64,000 bases of DNA, taken from CBDAUN01 sp965200645. Lineage in GTDB: Bacteria; Pseudomonadota; Gammaproteobacteria; Arenicellales; JAJDZL01. The stretch spans positions 1,240,001 through 1,304,000 of the forward strand of contig CBDAUN010000003.1 of NCBI GenBank assembly GCA_965200645.1, given 5' to 3'. Made by a program: the position numbers and the translations under genes. The notes under the pieces were generated by a model. That model ran no database searches and was not told the DNA's origin. It saw only the letters and a program-made list of their open reading frames with translations. Shown here in pieces: positions 8,965-17,384 of the stretch (position 1 is its first letter; every line of letters starts with the position of its first letter).

Positions 8965-9666
8965 GTGCGAGTTTTAATAATCGAAGATGACCCTGAAGAT
9001 ATGTCACATATTTGCAATGTGTTAACTACAAATAGCCATCAAACCGTGCAGGCAAAATACGGGTCAACTGGGCTTCAGTATGCTCGCCAGGAACAGTTTG
9101 ACGCCATTGTGCTTGACCGGATGTTGGGTAATCAAGATAGTGAGGGTCAAAACGGCTTGGACATTTTGCACACTCTTCGAAAAGAAGGTAATAAGACTCC
9201 CGTATTGATTTTGTCTGCTTTGGGTGATGTAGACCAACGCGTAGTTGGCCTGCACCGTGGCGCGGACGACTACTTACCCAAGCCATTTGAGATTAGCGAG
9301 CTGTTAGCACGTTTGGTTGCCATCGTACGAAGTCGTAATCCGATGGCAGTTAAAGAAGAACTAGTGGTCGAAGACTTGGTAATGAATTTGAAGGCAAGAA
9401 CTGTTCAAAGAGGAAAAAAATCAATTCGCCTCACTGCACTTCAGTTTCGACTCCTCGAAGCTTTAATGCGACATTCGGGCGATGTTGTTACAAGAAAAAT
9501 GCTTATGCGAGCGGCATGGCCTTCGGTCAACTACTATGATGTACCTGAAGAGAGGCTAAACGTTCATATTCATGCTATTCGAAGTGCAATAGATAATGAG
9601 TTTAAAGTTAAGCTTTTACATACCGTCAACACAGAAGGTTACACTCTTCGATCAAATCCCTACTGA
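8965..9666 (+). CDS. OmpR-family response regulator
   Basis: The 233-residue protein has a receiver domain with the acidic pocket Glu7-Asp8-Asp9, phosphoacceptor Asp51 (IVLDRM) and the conserved Lys in YLPKPFE, followed by an OmpR/PhoB winged-helix domain (about 130-230). The receiver has a small insertion after Asp51 (LGNQDSEGQNG), as in QseB/TctD-like relatives that place extra residues in this loop. The start is GTG, supported by GGAGG 8 bp upstream. The sensor kinase gene follows directly. Targets are unknown; the preceding htrA has its own terminator, so co-transcription with it is unlikely. Confidence 0.93.
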   Translation: MRVLIIEDDPEDMSHICNVLTTNSHQTVQAKYGSTGLQYARQEQFDAIVLDRMLGNQDSEGQNGLDILHTLRKEGNKTPVLILSALGDVDQRVVGLHRGADDYLPKPFEISELLARLVAIVRSRNPMAVKEELVVEDLVMNLKARTVQRGKKSIRLTALQFRLLEALMRHSGDVVTRKMLMRAAWPSVNYYDVPEERLNVHIHAIRSAIDNEFKVKLLHTVNTEGYTLRSNPY

Positions 9667-9676
9667 TACCACAAGT

Positions 9677-11188
9677 GTGCCAAGCCAATTTCGTGCGATT
9701 CATTTCAACTTGCATAAATTTACGGCAAAAAAGACCAGTTTACTAAATCGGCTCAAGGGGTTTTCGGTGCTACTGGCACTGTGCCATTTGGCCATCTACG
9801 GTATCGTGATTTTCGCCGTACTCGGGTCGTTCTACTGGAAGTTCTACTACTCTGAAGTCGAATTTCTCAAAGAGGAGATGGACGAGGAGATTAACTACAT
9901 TGTTCAACTGGACGACCCTCTTCGGGACTCATTTTCTGGACTGTACTATAAGCTTGCCTGGGATAGAACCATGGCTAGCGAAAATGTACTAACACTACTC
10001 ACAAAAATGGAAAATAAATACTTTATTGATGGTGATTTAATTTTTGGCGACCCATTCACAGACCCAGTTGAAGAAAACTTTAATAACTTCCTCTTAAATA
10101 ATTCTGTGATACTGAAAGACGACTTCCGATGGAATCAGAAAATTAAAGGATTTGGCCCAGCCGCACATACTTTTATGTTCACCTCAAGACCTACGCCTAC
10201 TGGTGAGCACGTAATTATTGTTGGAAGAGATATTCAGCAATATGTAAATCTAAAAAAACTAATTTCTGAGGTGTCGGTATATTTGATTGGCGCAGCCTTA
10301 ATACTGGCAATTGTCGGTGCGATGATCTCCAATAGAATTGTCACCCGAAAGCTCAAAAGAGCGAACCAGACTTCCAATGATGTGATGGCGTACCACAAAT
10401 TAACTGAAAGAGTGAGAATCGACGGCAGCAACGACGCATTCGATTCGCTCGGCAACAACATTAATCATATGCTTGATCGCATACAAAAACTGATTGAACA
10501 GATCAGAGAGCAGTCGGACGTCATTACTCACGAATCCTTACAACCTGCAAAACGCTTGTTTAATTTACTAGAATCAATAAAGACTTACCAACTTCGCACC
10601 AGTGATGACGAACAACTCAAACGGTCAATCGATAATGCAATTGAAGTAAATAAATCAATAATCAGTAATTTCAAAACCGAATTGGAAATTTCCAGGATTG
10701 CTGCTACACCCCAAGAAGACACTTTCAAAGTATTCGATTTGAATGAACTTTTAGATGAGTTGGTTCAATTTTATGGAGATGTCGCAGAAGATGAATCGAC
10801 CATAACCATTAAGTTTCAGCGAGGAGACTTTCTACTTGTTTCTGCCAATCCTGGTCTCATGCATTGGACATTCAAAAATCTTATTACAAACGCAATAAAG
10901 CACTCACCGAAGAACTCAGTCATAGAAATTTCTTCCATCAAAAATGCAAACCACGCCGTTGTTGTCGTTTCAGACCAGGGGCCAGGAATCCCACAGGAAT
11001 ATCACGAAAAAGTGTTACAAAGGTTTTACCGAATGGAAAGAGACCGAACCACGCGAGGTAGTGGACTGGGCCTGAGTATTGTTGATGCTGTAGTTAAGGC
11101 TCACAATGCCGAGTTGGAATTTTTTGATAATAATCCGGGGCTGATTGCTCGAATTTCAGGGATAATGTTGGCTGATGTCTCCAAATAA
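9677..11188 (+). CDS. Membrane sensor histidine kinase with divergent H-box
   Basis: Two transmembrane segments (about residues 30-50 and 200-225 from this start) flank a periplasmic sensor region of about 150 residues with no recognised fold. A HAMP-like linker, a dimerisation/phosphoacceptor region and a HATPase domain follow, with N-box NLITNAIKHS, G1 DQGPGIP and G2 GSGLGLSI. The H-box reads THESLQPAK instead of the usual HELRTPL; the His, Glu and Pro are kept. The start is uncertain: I use GTG at 9677, which avoids a 71-bp overlap with the regulator gene; an ATG at 9596 in the same frame would give 530 residues. Neither has a clear ribosome-binding site. It should phosphorylate the adjacent regulator. 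Confidence 0.88.
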   Translation: MPSQFRAIHFNLHKFTAKKTSLLNRLKGFSVLLALCHLAIYGIVIFAVLGSFYWKFYYSEVEFLKEEMDEEINYIVQLDDPLRDSFSGLYYKLAWDRTMASENVLTLLTKMENKYFIDGDLIFGDPFTDPVEENFNNFLLNNSVILKDDFRWNQKIKGFGPAAHTFMFTSRPTPTGEHVIIVGRDIQQYVNLKKLISEVSVYLIGAALILAIVGAMISNRIVTRKLKRANQTSNDVMAYHKLTERVRIDGSNDAFDSLGNNINHMLDRIQKLIEQIREQSDVITHESLQPAKRLFNLLESIKTYQLRTSDDEQLKRSIDNAIEVNKSIISNFKTELEISRIAATPQEDTFKVFDLNELLDELVQFYGDVAEDESTITIKFQRGDFLLVSANPGLMHWTFKNLITNAIKHSPKNSVIEISSIKNANHAVVVVSDQGPGIPQEYHEKVLQRFYRMERDRTTRGSGLGLSIVDAVVKAHNAELEFFDNNPGLIARISGIMLADVSK

Positions 11189-11294
11189 AAGACCTCCAAG
11201 CTCCTTGACAATGATGATGTGTAGTTCATCTTCGGTGCCATCCGTCTACGATTGAGTCAAGAATTTTACGGAAAAGCAGGCCAGTGTAAGACTT

Positions 11295-12830
11295 ATGAAC
11301 TTAATGACTTCGAATGAATATTGCGACTCTCTTCGAAGTTACAACCCTTCCGTTTATGTGCGCGGCTCAAAGATTGATAGCGTAGCCGACAACCCAATGC
11401 TTCGACCAGGCGTTAATGCTATCGCAGCAACCTATGACTTTGCCCTGCAGACGGAACACAAAAGTATCGCACTCGCAGAACAACACACTTCTGGAGAAAC
11501 CGTCAATCGATTCAGTCACATCAATCGTAGCAGCGAAGATTTACTTGCCAAACTGGAGTATGTGCGTGCCGTATGCCAGTTAACGGGTTGTGCAATGCGC
11601 TATCTCTCCATGGATGGTCTGAATGCCTTGTTTCAATCAACCTATCAAATAGATGACGAATTCGGCACTGAATACAGCGAAAGGCTCATCGAAAACATGC
11701 ACCGTATTCAACAGCAAGATTTAACCGTTGGGCTCGCAATGACGGACGCCAAAGGAGATCGTTCGCTACGACCTAGCGAACAACCTAAGTTGGATAGCCA
11801 TGTACGAGTGGTTAAGCGCAGACCTGACGGAATTGAAATTTCCGGGGTCAAAGCGATTGTTACAGCAGCACCTTATGTGCATGAATTATTTGTTCTGCCG
11901 GGTCGGAATATGACCAAACAGGACAAGGATTTCGCGGTAGCCTGTCAGATACCAATTGATGCGCCTGGACTCACAATCATTGCCCGACCGGCCGGCAGAC
12001 CCGGAGAAAGTGGTGCCGAGTTCAGCAACCGTTTCGGTCAGTCCACTGGTGTTTGCGTCTTTGAAAATGTCTTTGTTCCCTACGAGCGAGTCTACATGTG
12101 CGGCGAGTGGAACCATTCGGAGCATTTGACCAAGACTTATGCGAACCATCACAGACACACCTGCATCGGTGCCCGTGCTGGATTTGGAGACTTGCTCATC
12201 GGAGCATCTGCGATGATGATAGAGACCAATGGACTTGATATGGATGCAGAACCACACCTTCGTGAGTCAATGGTGGAACTAATCAAGACCGTTGAAAGCT
12301 TTTACGCTTGCGGCGTGAGTGCCTCGGTCTATTGTTCCACAAGTGAATCTGGTAACGTGGAACCTGATGCGGTTTACTCGAATATTGGGAAACTTATGCT
12401 TGCTAGCTCAATCTTTGACATGCATCGAATTTCCAACACTGTTTCAGGTGGACTTATCGTTACCCTACCCTCCCCAGAAGAAGATCACAATCCCGACACG
12501 ATGGGAAAACTTGATACCCTGATGTCCGCAAGCCCTGATATCCCGCCACAACGTAGAGTACAAATTGCACGATTAATTGAAGACCTAACGGCATCTCATT
12601 CTGGTGCGTGGTACTCAGTGATCAGCGTTCACGGCGGCGGTTCTCCTGAAGCTATGAAACGAGAAATTTACCGAAAGTATCCAATTTGGGAAAAGTCTGA
12701 ACTGGTACATCGCCTGATCGACCGTGGAATACATCAAGACGGTATTGCAGAAAGTACCGAACCTGGTCAATGTTGTGATACCGGATGCATACCATTTGGT
12801 AAAGCCACCCTACCAAAACGTAAAAAATAA
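11295..12830 (+). CDS. 4-HPA 3-hydroxylase / 4-hydroxybutyryl-CoA dehydratase family protein
   Basis: This 511-residue protein shows the acyl-CoA-dehydrogenase-like fold of the HpaB/AbfD family, with the N-terminal SLRSYNPSVYVRG and the central VFVPYERVYMCGEW segment. AbfD (4-hydroxybutyryl-CoA dehydratase) binds a [4Fe-4S] cluster through Cys99, Cys103, His292 and Cys299. Here Cys99 and a His at 286 are present but position 103 is Tyr and the residue aligning with Cys299 appears to be Ala293 (a Cys is displaced to 290). A standard dehydratase cluster is therefore unlikely. HpaB-type monooxygenase or an altered dehydratase or isomerase are alternatives. It is 16 bp upstream of the TPP enzyme and probably in one transcript with it. 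Confidence 0.75.
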   Translation: MNLMTSNEYCDSLRSYNPSVYVRGSKIDSVADNPMLRPGVNAIAATYDFALQTEHKSIALAEQHTSGETVNRFSHINRSSEDLLAKLEYVRAVCQLTGCAMRYLSMDGLNALFQSTYQIDDEFGTEYSERLIENMHRIQQQDLTVGLAMTDAKGDRSLRPSEQPKLDSHVRVVKRRPDGIEISGVKAIVTAAPYVHELFVLPGRNMTKQDKDFAVACQIPIDAPGLTIIARPAGRPGESGAEFSNRFGQSTGVCVFENVFVPYERVYMCGEWNHSEHLTKTYANHHRHTCIGARAGFGDLLIGASAMMIETNGLDMDAEPHLRESMVELIKTVESFYACGVSASVYCSTSESGNVEPDAVYSNIGKLMLASSIFDMHRISNTVSGGLIVTLPSPEEDHNPDTMGKLDTLMSASPDIPPQRRVQIARLIEDLTASHSGAWYSVISVHGGGSPEAMKREIYRKYPIWEKSELVHRLIDRGIHQDGIAESTEPGQCCDTGCIPFGKATLPKRKK

Positions 12831-12846
12831 ACTTGGAAATTGACTA

Positions 12847-14499
12847 ATGAAAGCATCTGACCTATTCGTAAAGTGTTTGGAAGAAGAAGGGCTTGAATAC
12901 ATTTTTGGTGTTCCTGGTGAAGAGAACGCCCACTTTATGATTTCTCTCGAAGAGTCAAAGTCTATAAAGTTCATTTTGTGCCGGCATGAACAAGGTGCAG
13001 CATTTATGTCTGAAGTGTATGGACGCCTCACCGGTAAGGTAGCTGGCTGTCTAGGCACACTCGGCCCCGGCGCAACTAACTTAATCACGGGTGTCGCTGA
13101 TGGCAACATGGATCGGGCCCCGATGCTGGTGCTCACAGGACAAGGTGCATCGACCAGGCTACACAAGGAATCGCATCAAATTATGGATGTCGTGGCAATG
13201 TATCGACCCGTTACTAAATGGTCGCAACAAATACATCATCCGGACAACGTACCGGAAGTGGTGCGTAAGGCAGTGCGACTGGCGCAAATTGAAAAACCCG
13301 GTGCAACCCTGATCGAGTTGCCCGAAGACGTTGCGCATATGGAAGCGACAACCAAACCTCTTGCTCCTTATCGACCCCGAAGACCCGTGCCGGATGATAA
13401 AGTTGTGGGGCAGGCATTCGACCTGATTCGTTCAGCTCGCCGTCCCGTCATTTTGGCAGGTAATGGCTGCATCAGACGTCGAGCCTCAAAGCAGTTGCGC
13501 ATTTTTTGCGAAAAGACTGGTATTGGTGTTATTAGCACATTTATGGCAAAAGGATGTGTGGACATGGATGCAGATTACTGTCTTTACACGGTCGGACTGG
13601 GGTCCAAAGATCTGGTCGCCTGTGCCTTGGATGCAGCGGATTTGGTCATTACGCTTGGCTACGATATGGTGGAATATCACCCGCATCTGTGGAACCCTAG
13701 CGAAGACAAACGTATACTGCACATAGACTTTCTACAGTCTGAGATTGACAGTTATTACCGCCCTGAAATGGAAGTTGTAGGTGATCTGGCGCACACGCTA
13801 TGGATGCTGAACGAACGCGTTGATCAATCCGGCGGACTATCGTTTGATCTGACCCAACAGGCATCAACACGTCAAGCGATGGCAGAGGATTTTGCTGAAT
13901 TCAAGGATGATTCGGGAACCGGTGCAGTAAAACCACAGAAGGTTTTATGGGATACCCGTGAAGTCATGGGGCCACATGACATTCTATTGTCGGACGTCGG
14001 TGCGCACAAAATGTGGATTGCCCGCCACTACCACTGTCACGAACCCAATACTTGCCTGATTCCGAATGGGTTTTGTTCCATGGGCTTCGCATTACCTGGT
14101 GCAATTGCCGCCAAACTGATTTATCCAGACAGGAAAATACTGTCAATCTGCGGTGATGCTGGATTCATGATGAATGTCCAGGAAATGGAAACAGCAAAGC
14201 GATTGAACTTAAACATCGTAGTAATGGTATGGGAAGATCATGAGTACGGACTGATCGCTTGGAAGCAAGAAAATCAATTTGGCAGGCATACAGATTTGGC
14301 TTTCGGCAACCCGAATTGGATGATGCTGGCCGAATCATTCGGCTGGACTGGCTATCTGGTTGATAGTGCGGACACACTGAAATCCCATCTGGAAAGTGCA
14401 TTTGCAGATGCTGGTCCATCCTTAGTTGTGGTACCCATCGATTACAGTCAAAATGCAATTTTAACGAAGCGACTGGGAGAAATCGTCTGTCCGCTGTAA
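12847..14499 (+). CDS. Acetolactate synthase large subunit-like TPP enzyme
   Basis: The 550-residue protein has all three domains of the POX/AHAS family: an N-terminal PYR domain with catalytic Glu48 (CRHEQGAAF), a central domain, and a C-terminal PP domain with the TPP/Mg motif GDAGFMMNVQEMETA. The sequence is closest to AlsS/IlvB-like acetolactate synthases, which condense two pyruvates, and it ends in a normal position. There is no IlvH/IlvN regulatory subunit next to it, as is usual for catabolic AlsS or for enzymes with other substrates. Lying with an HpaB-like flavoprotein and an Ldh2 enzyme, a different 2-oxoacid substrate is possible. Oxalyl-CoA decarboxylase was considered but the active-site and C-terminal strings fit less well. 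Confidence 0.85.
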   Translation: MKASDLFVKCLEEEGLEYIFGVPGEENAHFMISLEESKSIKFILCRHEQGAAFMSEVYGRLTGKVAGCLGTLGPGATNLITGVADGNMDRAPMLVLTGQGASTRLHKESHQIMDVVAMYRPVTKWSQQIHHPDNVPEVVRKAVRLAQIEKPGATLIELPEDVAHMEATTKPLAPYRPRRPVPDDKVVGQAFDLIRSARRPVILAGNGCIRRRASKQLRIFCEKTGIGVISTFMAKGCVDMDADYCLYTVGLGSKDLVACALDAADLVITLGYDMVEYHPHLWNPSEDKRILHIDFLQSEIDSYYRPEMEVVGDLAHTLWMLNERVDQSGGLSFDLTQQASTRQAMAEDFAEFKDDSGTGAVKPQKVLWDTREVMGPHDILLSDVGAHKMWIARHYHCHEPNTCLIPNGFCSMGFALPGAIAAKLIYPDRKILSICGDAGFMMNVQEMETAKRLNLNIVVMVWEDHEYGLIAWKQENQFGRHTDLAFGNPNWMMLAESFGWTGYLVDSADTLKSHLESAFADAGPSLVVVPIDYSQNAILTKRLGEIVCPL

Positions 14500-14505
14500 G
14501 GGAAC

Positions 14506-15507
14506 TTAATTTACATAAGCATTCAATTTGTCCAGCAACGATTGTGGAACTGACACGCCTTCAGTTTGCACTCGAAGTCGGTGCTTGAGACGCCGCTCGC
14601 CCGGTAGTCGTACTCCTTTCTGAGCAAGCATTGCCGAGAACATCGCTTCAGACCGTTCGCTGAAATCATCGCTGAATCGGTTTGGGTCGAAAGCAAGGAA
14701 AAGTTGCCCGACATTGGGATAACCACCAGAGTTGTCTCCAAACGGTGCGGCACTATGAGACAGGCTGGACCCGGTCAACCCACCGGCCAGCAAGTCGACA
14801 ATCATTGCTGTCGAAACTCCTTTGTAGCCACCCGAGGGACTCATTGAGCCCGCCAAGCCCGCCCGAGCATCAGTGGTGGGATTTCCATCCTGGTCCAAGG
14901 CCCAGTTATCAGGTATTGGCTCTCCAGCAATGGCGGCATTGACCACGTTCACTTTGGCCGTTGTGCTGGATGACTGATCAATAACTAACGGTGGGTTATT
15001 TGCTCTCGGCACGGCAAACGCCAAAGGATTAGTACCAAAAAAAGCCTGCTTACCTCCCCATGGCGCAATTGCAGGCGGCGAGTTGGCAAACGCCAATGCA
15101 ATCAATCCATCGTTGGCCAGTTGTTCGACATACCAGCCGATGACACCAGCCGCATATGAATGCATGATGGCTAACGTTCCAACGCTGCTTTGCCGCACCA
15201 AGTCGACAAAGTCATTCCTGATTCGGGTGAACGCGCTGTGGGCAAACCCATGCAGCGCATCAACCTGAATAGCCGCTGCTCCCACCTGTTGCCAGGTTGC
15301 CTCCACATCACCTTTGACTTTTCCACACAACAAATGCTCGCAGTAATGACTCAAGTAGGCAAGTCCCACATTCCGAATGCCATCCGCTTCGGCATCACGA
15401 ATTGACTCAGCGACGGGATTCGCGTTTACCTCAGATGCACCGCATGCAACCAAAGCACTGAAGCTTAAGTCATAAATATCTTCGAGAGTGATCGTGGAAT
15501 TGATCAT
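14506..15507 (-). CDS. Ldh2-family malate/lactate/imino-acid dehydrogenase-like protein
   Basis: The 333-residue protein belongs to the Ldh2 NAD(P)H oxidoreductase family (malate, sulfolactate, ureidoglycolate dehydrogenases; pyrroline-2-carboxylate reductase). Its core strings (NSPPAIAPWGGKQAFFGTNP and PSGGYKGV) are conserved and His116 matches the family catalytic His. The substrate-side motif after EADGI, normally S-H-G-x-x-R, reads N46-V47-G48-L49-A50-Y51, so the usual Ser, His and Arg are all replaced. Substrate specificity must differ from studied members, or the enzyme is impaired. It converges with the TPP gene, with six bases between them. AEADGI and NSPPAIAPWGG are most like the imino-acid reductase branch. 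Confidence 0.85.
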   Translation of the reverse strand: MINSTITLEDIYDLSFSALVACGASEVNANPVAESIRDAEADGIRNVGLAYLSHYCEHLLCGKVKGDVEATWQQVGAAAIQVDALHGFAHSAFTRIRNDFVDLVRQSSVGTLAIMHSYAAGVIGWYVEQLANDGLIALAFANSPPAIAPWGGKQAFFGTNPLAFAVPRANNPPLVIDQSSSTTAKVNVVNAAIAGEPIPDNWALDQDGNPTTDARAGLAGSMSPSGGYKGVSTAMIVDLLAGGLTGSSLSHSAAPFGDNSGGYPNVGQLFLAFDPNRFSDDFSERSEAMFSAMLAQKGVRLPGERRLKHRLRVQTEGVSVPQSLLDKLNAYVN

Positions 15508-15604
15508 GTTTACTCCTACTTTTCGATGAGTTTAATCCGAGTGTATTTTATGCTGTGAATATCACCACCTAATGTTTATCCTCCATTTGAGAGATTAATT
15601 TAGT

Positions 15605-15632
15605 TTTGCACGACTTTTATGCTTCCTATAAT
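15605..15632 (+). promoter_or_regulatory. Promoter of cytochrome oxidase operon
   Basis: TTTGCA (15605-15610), a 16-bp spacer and a perfect TATAAT (15627-15632) lie just upstream of the DUF2244 gene. No other strong promoter was seen before coxB, so this may drive the whole oxidase operon. Confidence 0.5.
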
Positions 15633-15655
15633 GCGTGAATACCGCATCAAGATAG

Positions 15656-16168
15656 GTGTTGAAAATCAACAATTACATTTATAATCATCGCGATTGGCTA
15701 GCAGACCAGAGTTTTGCCGATGAGGCTGAGATGTGCCTTGAGATTCGCCCTAACGGTTCTTCAAACCGTAGGGCGTTGTTAATTTGTATCTTTACATTGG
15801 TCTTGTTGACAGGATGCATTGGTATAATCTTTGCCTATCTCGGTGCGTGGTTAGTGTTGCCGTTTGCAGGACTTGAAGCACTTCTGCTTTTAGTCGGAAC
15901 TGGAATTGCAACTTTGCGCTCGAGGCGTGTTGAAGTTCTTGCAATCAGCAACGATTACATACATCTAACCGTATGGAAGAGCCACCACGCCAACGTACAA
16001 AGTTTTGCCAAACATTGGACACAGGTAAAGTTCGTACCGGGTCGCACTAGGCATGAACCGTACATTTTATTGTTGTCAAACCAAGGAAAAGTTCACCAAA
16101 TTGGATGTGATCTACCGGAAAGTGTGAAACGCAATTTATATTTACAGTTATCGAACTGCTTGAATTAA
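15656..16168 (+). CDS. DUF2244 membrane protein
   Basis: The 170-residue protein has two adjacent hydrophobic segments at about residues 40-88 (RRALLICIFTLVLL and LVLPFAGLEALLLL) followed by a soluble beta-rich tail (RRVEVLAISNDYIHL), the DUF2244 layout. These genes are often found immediately upstream of coxB in proteobacteria, suggesting a role in terminal oxidase assembly or regulation; no biochemical function is established. The start is GTG at 15656, the only candidate that keeps the N-terminus intact; the ribosome site is weak. A promoter lies 24 bp upstream and coxB follows 46 bp downstream. Confidence 0.8.
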   Translation: MLKINNYIYNHRDWLADQSFADEAEMCLEIRPNGSSNRRALLICIFTLVLLTGCIGIIFAYLGAWLVLPFAGLEALLLLVGTGIATLRSRRVEVLAISNDYIHLTVWKSHHANVQSFAKHWTQVKFVPGRTRHEPYILLLSNQGKVHQIGCDLPESVKRNLYLQLSNCLN

Positions 16169-16214
16169 CGAATCTTTACAGAATTGAAATACGCTCAGAA
16201 TTGGGGGCGAATTA

Positions 16215-17345
16215 ATGATTAGTAAGCTACGAAGCGCTGGAAACTGGTTTAAGTTAGTGGCCATTGCTCCAGTATGGCTCCTGCCGCTGGAAGCCTGGTC
16301 AGCTTGGGAGTTGAATCTACCGCCTCCGTCAACACCAATCGCAAGCCGAATATTGGAGTTGCACAACGCGATTATGCTGGTGTGCCTGGTCATCTTCATT
16401 GTTGTCTTTGGTGTGATGTTCTACTCAATTTATGCTCATCGAAAAAGTCGAGGTCATCAGGCACGTCAATTCAGCCATAACTCCAAACTTGAAGTCGTTT
16501 GGACAATAATCCCTTTTCTGATTTTAGTCGGTATGGCTATTCCTTCAACAGCAACTCTGCTATTCATGGAAGACACTACAGAATCTGACTTAACAGTCGT
16601 TATTACTGGTTATCAGTGGAAGTGGCACTACGATTATTTGGACCACGATATCAGTTACTTCAGCAATTTATCCACCCCTCGTGCACAAATTGAAAACCGT
16701 GAACCCAAAGGCGAACACTATTTACTCGAAGTGGATAACCCAGTCGTCTTACCAGCCAATCGAAAGGTTCGTTTTCTCCTCGCCTCAAATGACGTCATTC
16801 ATGCTTGGTGGGTACCTAAGTTTGGTGTTAAAAAGGACGCAGTTCCAGGATTTATTAATGAATTTTGGACCTATGTAGATGAACCTGGCACCTACAGAGG
16901 TCAGTGTGCTGAGTTGTGTGGTAAGGATCACGGATACATGCCGATCGTTGCAGAAGTGATGGCCCCTGAGGATTTTGACAGCTGGGTCGCCGATCAGCGT
17001 GAAGAACAGGTCGCTATGGCAGATGAAGCAGATCGCACCTGGAGCATGGATGAACTGATGTCCCGAGGAGAACAAGTGTATGTTCAGTGTATCGCGTGTC
17101 ACGGCGATCAGGGGCAGGGCGTGCCACCGAACTTCCCACCGCTGACCGGCAGTGCCATCACAACCGGCCCAATTGAAGACCATATCGATATCGTTATGAA
17201 CGGTCGACAAGGAACAACTATGGTTGCATTCAAGTTACAACTGAGCGATGCGGACCTCGCATCAGTCATTACTTACGAGCGAAATGCTCTCGGAAATAGT
17301 GTGGGCGACATGGTACAACCGTCGCAAATTAAAGCGCTTAGATAA
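16215..17345 (+). CDS. coxB: Cytochrome c oxidase subunit II with fused cytochrome c
   Basis: Subunit II takes electrons from cytochrome c through the dinuclear CuA centre. In this 376-residue protein the CuA ligands are His196, Cys231, Cys235, His239 and Met242 (CAELCGKDHGYM). A signal peptide (about 1-30) and two transmembrane helices precede the cupredoxin domain. A C-terminal cytochrome c domain has the haem motif CIACH at 292-296 and a candidate axial Met in GTTMVAF. This makes a caa3-type subunit. Haem c attachment requires the Ccm system, part of which lies at 53.7-58.4 kb. First structural gene of the operon. Confidence 0.97.
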   Translation: MISKLRSAGNWFKLVAIAPVWLLPLEAWSAWELNLPPPSTPIASRILELHNAIMLVCLVIFIVVFGVMFYSIYAHRKSRGHQARQFSHNSKLEVVWTIIPFLILVGMAIPSTATLLFMEDTTESDLTVVITGYQWKWHYDYLDHDISYFSNLSTPRAQIENREPKGEHYLLEVDNPVVLPANRKVRFLLASNDVIHAWWVPKFGVKKDAVPGFINEFWTYVDEPGTYRGQCAELCGKDHGYMPIVAEVMAPEDFDSWVADQREEQVAMADEADRTWSMDELMSRGEQVYVQCIACHGDQGQGVPPNFPPLTGSAITTGPIEDHIDIVMNGRQGTTMVAFKLQLSDADLASVITYERNALGNSVGDMVQPSQIKALR

Positions 17346-17384
17346 ATTTTCTACGAATCAAAATATTTCACAAGGTAGTCAATC

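Noticed and set aside
12847..14499. TPP enzyme as oxalyl-CoA decarboxylase partner of frc
   Set aside because: The active-site and C-terminal strings fit acetolactate synthase-like enzymes better, and it lies 17 kb away.
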